From: JANXQG01 sp037147235
GTDB taxonomy: Bacteria; Planctomycetota; Planctomycetia; Pirellulales; Thermoguttaceae
Direction: 5' to 3'
Assembly: GCA_037147235.1 (NCBI GenBank)
Contig: JBAWVO010000236.1
Coordinates: 1 to 10,020, forward strand
Length of the DNA: 10,020 nt
In this document: positions 8,028 through 10,020 of the stretch, one piece after another
How the letters are laid out: each line of letters opens with the position of its first letter
Position numbering within the stretch: position 1 is the stretch's first letter
Made by a program: the position numbers and the translations under genes
Notes under the pieces: generated by a model
Told to the model about the DNA's origin: nothing
The model's input: the letters and a program-made list of their open reading frames with translations, nothing else
Database searches by the model: none

Positions 8028-8251
8028 CTGGATTGGCGAGAAACGCCCAACCGGTAGGACGGTGCGCGGTCCACACGCGCCCTGGCCTTACACGGCCTGT
8101 CGAGGGGTGTTCTCTATTCGTCAGGCACGGTCAGCCGGTCAGCGAAGGAATTTCTGTGGCGGTTCTTGGCCAGAATCGTTACTAATACGGTAGGGAGTTG
8201 CTGCGAGTCTCCCAATTCTGACCCACAACCCATTTACACAGGAGAGATGAG

Positions 8252-8590
8252 ATGCGCAAGATTGTGTGGATTATCGCGACCGTTGTCGCTGTCGTTGTTC
8301 TGCCGCAGACTCTGGCAGCAGAAGAGTCAAAGACCCCCGGCCCTCCCGGTCCCGAGATGCAGTTCCGGCTTCTCGATGCCAACCATGACGGGGTGATTTC
8401 CGAGGACGAGATTCCCGCCGGTGCCCCCGAACCTCTGAAGTCCCTCCTCAAGGCGGCCGACAAGAAGGGCGACAAGAAGGTGACGCCGATGTCTGGATTT
8501 CATGGTTTCCCGTCCCCGGCTATGGCACTGGATGCCAGACTCAGCGACCTGGAGGCGAAGCTGAAGGCACTGGAAGCCAAACAAAGGTGA
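8252..8590 (+). CDS. small secreted EF-hand protein
   Basis: This 112-residue protein starts at an ATG preceded by AGGAG at 8240-8244, the clearest ribosome binding site in the window. A signal peptide is evident (MRKIVWIIATVVAVVV, cleavage near LAAEE, about residue 23). After a Pro/Gly spacer comes a complete EF-hand loop, DANHDGVISEDE (about 43-54), with Asp/Asn/Asp/Gly/Ile/Glu at the expected ligand and structural positions, so calcium binding is likely. A second, degraded loop, DKKGDKKVTP, follows at about residue 70 and lacks the final acidic ligand. The C-terminus (LSDLEAKLKALEAKQR) is a short predicted coiled coil. A 224-base gap from macB suggests its own transcription unit; GGGAG/CTCCC at 8193-8213 could form a small leader hairpin. 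Short secreted EF-hand proteins are frequent in planctomycetes. A specific function cannot be named, and a link to the efflux operon is only positional. Confidence 0.82.
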   Translation: MRKIVWIIATVVAVVVLPQTLAAEESKTPGPPGPEMQFRLLDANHDGVISEDEIPAGAPEPLKSLLKAADKKGDKKVTPMSGFHGFPSPAMALDARLSDLEAKLKALEAKQR

Positions 8591-8596
8591 AGCCAA

Positions 8597-8638
8597 GAAG
8601 TAGACCGCTGATCTGTCACGCCCGGCTTGGTCTACTTC
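8597..8638 (+). terminator. 10-bp perfect hairpin after the EF-hand gene, possible terminator
   Basis: GAAGTAGACC (8597-8606) and GGTCTACTTC (8629-8638) are perfect reverse complements separated by 22 bases, starting 6 bases after the EF-hand stop codon. The position suits a transcription terminator or an mRNA-stabilising structure. There is no run of T after the stem and the loop is large, so it is not a textbook intrinsic terminator. It could instead be a trace of the mobile elements that begin just downstream. Confidence 0.45.
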
Positions 8639-8655
8639 GTCGCACATGGGGCCGG

Positions 8656-8724
8656 GTGGCCCTGGGCGGTTGCCCGCCCTGATCCCACGGATCCGTACAT
8701 GCACACATTAGAGCATCCGGCTCC
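8656..8724 (-). ncRNA. group II intron domains V and VI (minus strand)
   Basis: On the minus strand, 8724-8689 reads GGAGCCGGATGC, a short loop, then GCATGTACGGATCC. This follows the domain V pattern (GAGCCG pairing with a CGG-type 3' strand, about 35 bases) but with two mismatches, so it is probably degraded. Immediately after it GTGG (8688-8685) pairs with CCAC (8659-8656) around an inner stem GGGCGG-GCAA-CCGCCC, which fits domain VI with a GNRA loop and unpaired bases that could hold the branch-point A. Identification rests on its position next to the maturase fragment as well as on shape. Confidence 0.65.
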
Positions 8725-8740
8725 TCGGGTCATGGTTTCG

Positions 8741-8921
8741 CTACTTGACGTAGGAGTGGACGATCCGCGGCGACGGAAGGCCGTAGCGCTTCAGTAGCTT
8801 TTGGAATCGATCCCAGTTCATGTCGCGCCGACGATTGCGGCGGGAAAGCCACCACCGCCAAGCACGTTGAACTGCACGTAGGAATGCCTGCGGGGGTCGT
8901 TTACGACCCTTATCCGCAAAG
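8741..8921 (-). pseudogene. C-terminal fragment of a group II intron reverse transcriptase/maturase
   Basis: The minus-strand frame ending with TAG at 8741-8743 reads FADKGRKRPP followed by RAWRWWLSRRNRRRDMNW, then FQKLLKRYGLPSPRIVHSY. This matches the characteristic C-terminal part of group II intron maturases, where a W-W-L-x-R-R-x-x-R pattern leads to a conserved PxPRIVHS ending. No HNH endonuclease domain follows. The reverse transcriptase domain is absent, because upstream of about 8922 the frame runs into the palindromic element and then meaningless sequence. A perfect 7-bp palindrome lies inside the fragment at 8894-8909. Confidence 0.75.
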
Positions 8922-9066
8922 CGGTATTCGGCCCGTGCTTTAGCACGGGTAACACGACCAAAACCTCCCATTCCCCCCGCGTCCCGACCGCCTACGGCGG
9001 TCGGGACGCGGGGGCGGTCGATCACGGTCATCCCAAAACCCGTGCTAAAGCACGGGCCGAATACCG
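8922..9066. repeat. 145-bp nested-palindrome element (MITE-like)
   Basis: The ends (8922-8950 and 9038-9066) are perfect 29-bp inverted repeats. Each arm contains its own palindrome, CCCGTGCTTTAGCACGGG or its complement, able to form a 7-8 bp hairpin. The centre (8974-9014) is a perfect 19-bp stem closed by a three-base TAC loop. The remaining bases are short spacers. No coding capacity is evident. The left arm abuts the truncated maturase. The layout fits a non-autonomous miniature element or a REP-type composite; no clear target-site duplication was found. Confidence 0.8.
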
Positions 9067-9169
9067 GCTGCGCCGGGAATGACCATAAATGGCCATGAAG
9101 ACGCTCGGCTGGCCAAAAGATGTGGGTAAGGACAAGGCGTCGATGGCAGCAGCCCATCGGGCTTTGTGA

Positions 9170-9188
9170 TCGCTTAGGATCGGCGCAT
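9170..9188 (-). repeat. 19-bp inverted repeat, right arm
   Basis: This is the reverse complement of 41-59 at 18 of 19 positions. It is followed after a short A-rich spacer by the REP-like hairpins at 9198-9251, so it may be the outer part of that element. It lies directly after the stop of a 24-codon open frame at 9095-9169 that has no recognisable relatives. Confidence 0.7.
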
Positions 9189-9197
9189 CAGTAAAAA

Positions 9198-9251
9198 GTA
9201 GCAGGCACACTCCGTGTGCCGTCCGCCCCCGCTCGGCGAGTGGGCAAAACA
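9198..9251 (+). repeat. REP-like double hairpin, containing the right copy of the 28-bp repeat
   Basis: A GTAG tetranucleotide (9198-9201) precedes a perfect 7-bp hairpin GGCACAC-TCC-GTGTGCC (9204-9220). A second hairpin in the 28-bp repeat (9224-9251) follows, with CCCGCTC and GAGTGGG pairing around GGC. In enterobacteria, REP sequences have a GTAG-type tetranucleotide beside a foldback hairpin recognised by RAYT transposases. The RAYT-like fragment starting at 9252 supports reading this as a planctomycete counterpart. The 28-bp part recurs at 1-28. Confidence 0.7.
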
Positions 9252-9490
9252 GCAGATACGTTGAGGATCAGTTCTTGCATCGAACCGGGCCTGCTAAAGC
9301 GGTAGCCGTGGAGTTGGCATGTCGCTTAGCCGACATGAGCGGCCGGGCAATCGGTGAACACTATTGTCTCGGATCAGGGGCTGTCAGCGCCATTCATCGG
9401 AAGGTCCAGAAGGACTGGCAAAACATTCTCCCTATTGTAAACGAGCTTGCCCTGCGACTCCAAGGTAAGCGCGAACGGAAAAATCGATAA
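9252..9490 (+). pseudogene. C-terminal remnant of a REP-associated Y1 (RAYT/IS200-like) transposase
   Basis: The frame reads RYVEDQFLHRTGPAKAVAVE, then LACRLADMSGRAIGEHYCLG, then SGAVSAIHRKV and a basic tail GKRERKNR before TAA at 9488-9490. The central part is a helix-turn-helix of the type found at the C-terminus of many RAYT-like transposases, related to the DnaA DNA-binding fold. The catalytic HUH/Tyr domain that should precede it is missing: the frame meets the 28-bp REP-like repeat at 9251. A TTG at 9275 could in principle start a 71-residue protein, but no ribosome binding site supports it. Its last 130 bases lie within the 157-bp direct repeat and are duplicated at 9730-9859. Confidence 0.65.
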
Positions 9491-9517
9491 TTGATATTTC
9501 AAGCCTGACCCCGTGCT
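9361..9517 (+). repeat. 157-bp direct repeat, copy 1
   Basis: This stretch matches 9730-9886 at 155 of 157 positions; the differences are at 9379 (G versus A) and 9486 (G versus A), with no gaps. It includes the end of the RAYT-like reading frame and 27 bases beyond its stop, ending in CAAGCCTGACCCCGTGCT. The near-identity shows a recent duplication. Confidence 0.97.
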
Positions 9518-9729
9518 GCGTGCTGTGCGTGCTGGATTCAGGCGTGATCGTGGGCTTGACGGTGAAGCCCGTCGGAGAGCCGGATGCGGTAAATCCGCCC
9601 GTCCGGTTCGATGAGCGGGAAGTGGAAACGGAGCATGGTGAAGCTAGTGAGGCACTGGCAGACGAAAGAGCCAGCAATAGATAGGCTGCACCTAAACCAC
9701 CGCGCCACTTCTCGACTCTACCCGGATTT
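9518..9729 (+). mobile_element. 3' fragment of a second group II intron (plus strand)
   Basis: This 212-base segment lies exactly between the two 157-bp repeats. It contains an excellent domain V hairpin at 9577-9609, preceded by a GGGCTTGACGGTGAAGCCC hairpin (perfect GGGCTT/AAGCCC stem) of the kind seen at the end of domain IV. After domain V come GATGAGCGGGAAGTGG and further sequence consistent with an intron 3' region, although the exact intron end was not fixed. No maturase coding sequence remains. It is on the opposite strand to the intron remnant at 8656-8921 and its domain V differs, so it comes from a different intron. Confidence 0.65.
9577..9609 (+). ncRNA. group II intron domain V (plus strand)
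   Basis: GAGCCGGA (9577-9584) pairs fully with TCCGGTTC (9602-9609), including the usual G-U pair. The upper stem GCGG/CCGC (9586-9589 and 9595-9598) is closed by TAAAT, with the CCG bulge side at 9599-9601. This is the standard two-stem, bulged domain V architecture, 33 bases long. Confidence 0.8.
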
Positions 9730-9859
9730 CTATTGTCTCGGATCAGGAGCTGTCAGCGCCATTCATCGGAAGGTCCAGAAGGACTGGCAAAACATTCTCC
9801 CTATTGTAAACGAGCTTGCCCTGCGACTCCAAGGTAAGCGCGAACGGAAAAATCAATAA
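9730..9859 (+). pseudogene. duplicated tail of the RAYT-like transposase
   Basis: The frame reads YCLGSGAVSAIHRKVQKDW onward to the basic tail GKRERKNQ and TAA at 9857-9859, the same as copy 1 except for the last residue. Only the second half of the helix-turn-helix and the tail are present. The upstream in-frame extension into the intron fragment is chance read-through, not a fusion gene. Confidence 0.6.
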
Positions 9860-9886
9860 TTGATATTTCAAGCCTGACCCCGTGCT
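9730..9886 (+). repeat. 157-bp direct repeat, copy 2
   Basis: This is the second copy of 9361-9517, offset by exactly 369 bases with two substitutions. Its left edge joins the intron fragment and its right edge joins the truncated IS91-type transposase. Confidence 0.97.
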
Positions 9887-10020
9887 CTGAGGGCGAACAC
9901 GGCTTCCCGCCAAGCCGCGTGCAACCGATCCATGTCGAGTTCCGGAACTTCCAGGAAGTCGCCCCCCGGCGTAAACGCCCCGCAGGTCACCAGGGTGTGG
10001 ATGTGGGGATGCCAATGCAG
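9868..10020 (-). pseudogene. truncated IS91-family (HUH) transposase, runs off the window
   Basis: On the minus strand the frame entering at 10020 reads LHWHPHIHTLVTCGAFTPGG and then DFLEVPELDMDRLHAAW, REAVFAL. The HPHIH core is the HUH metal-binding motif of IS91/ISCR-type rolling-circle transposases, followed by the family's typical 'LVTxGAF' and acidic-proline stretch. Recognisable sequence stops at about 9887, where the 157-bp repeat begins; seven more codons lead to a stop at 9868-9870. The catalytic tyrosine region and C-terminus are therefore lost. The N-terminal zinc-binding domain would lie beyond the window. Confidence 0.8.

Larger units (their letters stand above)
8656..8921 (-). 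mobile_element. 3' remnant of a group II intron (minus strand)
   Basis: Read on the minus strand, this segment contains the last 60 or so codons of an intron-encoded maturase, then a domain V-like hairpin 16 bases after the stop codon, then a domain VI-like hairpin with a GCAA tetraloop, and a plausible intron end in AC near 8656. That order is the expected 3' end of a bacterial group II intron. Everything 5' of about 8922 is missing: the sequence switches there to a palindromic repeat. The element is therefore dead. Confidence 0.75.

Noticed and set aside
8028..8110. Terminator after macB
   Set aside because: Only weak stems were found (TTGGCG/CGCCCAA with a bulge, GCGCG/CGCGC) and no T-run follows.
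8597..8656. Idea that the minus-strand intron is a class C intron targeted to the hairpin after the EF-hand gene
   Set aside because: Class C introns insert downstream of a terminator, so the hairpin should be on the 5' exon side. Here it lies beyond the intron's 3' end.
9095..9169. 24-codon open frame (MKTLGWPKDVG onward) between the palindromic element and the REP-like repeat
   Set aside because: Too short, no ribosome binding site, no recognised relatives. It could be the tail of a lost gene but cannot be supported.
9432..9677. Minus-strand 81-codon open frame across the intron fragment
   Set aside because: It covers the domain V hairpin and both sides of a repeat junction and has no family resemblance.
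9611..9859. Possible fusion protein joining intron sequence to the RAYT tail
   Set aside because: The frame crosses the intron domain V/VI region and the repeat junction; continuity is by chance.
9361..9886. CRISPR-like array
   Set aside because: Only two long repeats with one 212-base intervening segment identifiable as intron sequence; no cas genes.

Overview
The window looks like a planctomycete (or closely related PVC-group) chromosome segment of moderately high GC. The main reasons are an ECF-type sigma factor translationally coupled to a transmembrane Hanks-type Ser/Thr kinase, a DUF6268-like outer-membrane barrel protein, and a small secreted EF-hand protein. All of these are typical of that phylum. 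Assignment is from family resemblance only; no searches could be run.

Layout. Positions 1-60 hold repeat sequence (a 28-bp direct repeat and one arm of a 19-bp inverted repeat) whose partners lie at 9170-9251. Positions 60-394 are non-coding with several hairpins and a weak promoter candidate. Positions 395-8027 carry five tightly packed plus-strand genes: outer-membrane barrel protein, ECF sigma factor, transmembrane Ser/Thr kinase, MacA-like periplasmic adaptor and MacB-like ABC transporter. The gaps are 9, -4, 31 and 19 bp, so this is probably one operon. After a 224-bp gap comes a secreted EF-hand protein (8252-8590) with a strong ribosome binding site, followed by a perfect 10-bp hairpin.

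From about 8650 to the end the window is a graveyard of mobile elements. It contains the 3' end of a group II intron on the minus strand (maturase C-terminus, domain V, domain VI), cut by a 145-bp element built from nested palindromes. Next come a REP-like double hairpin and the C-terminal remnant of a REP-associated Y1 (RAYT-like) transposase. A 157-bp direct repeat carrying the end of that transposase then flanks the 3' end of a second group II intron on the plus strand. The last feature is a truncated IS91-family HUH transposase on the minus strand that runs off the window.

How the genes may work together (inference). The kinase sits in the cytoplasm, crosses the inner membrane once, and has an extracytoplasmic C-terminus with two tandem LTxxQ-type modules, a motif found in the periplasmic Spy/CpxP/ZraP stress proteins. 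With no anti-sigma gene present, the kinase is the likely partner of the sigma factor. Together they may form a sensing circuit for envelope or metal stress that controls the MacAB-type exporter and the outer-membrane barrel encoded in the same operon.
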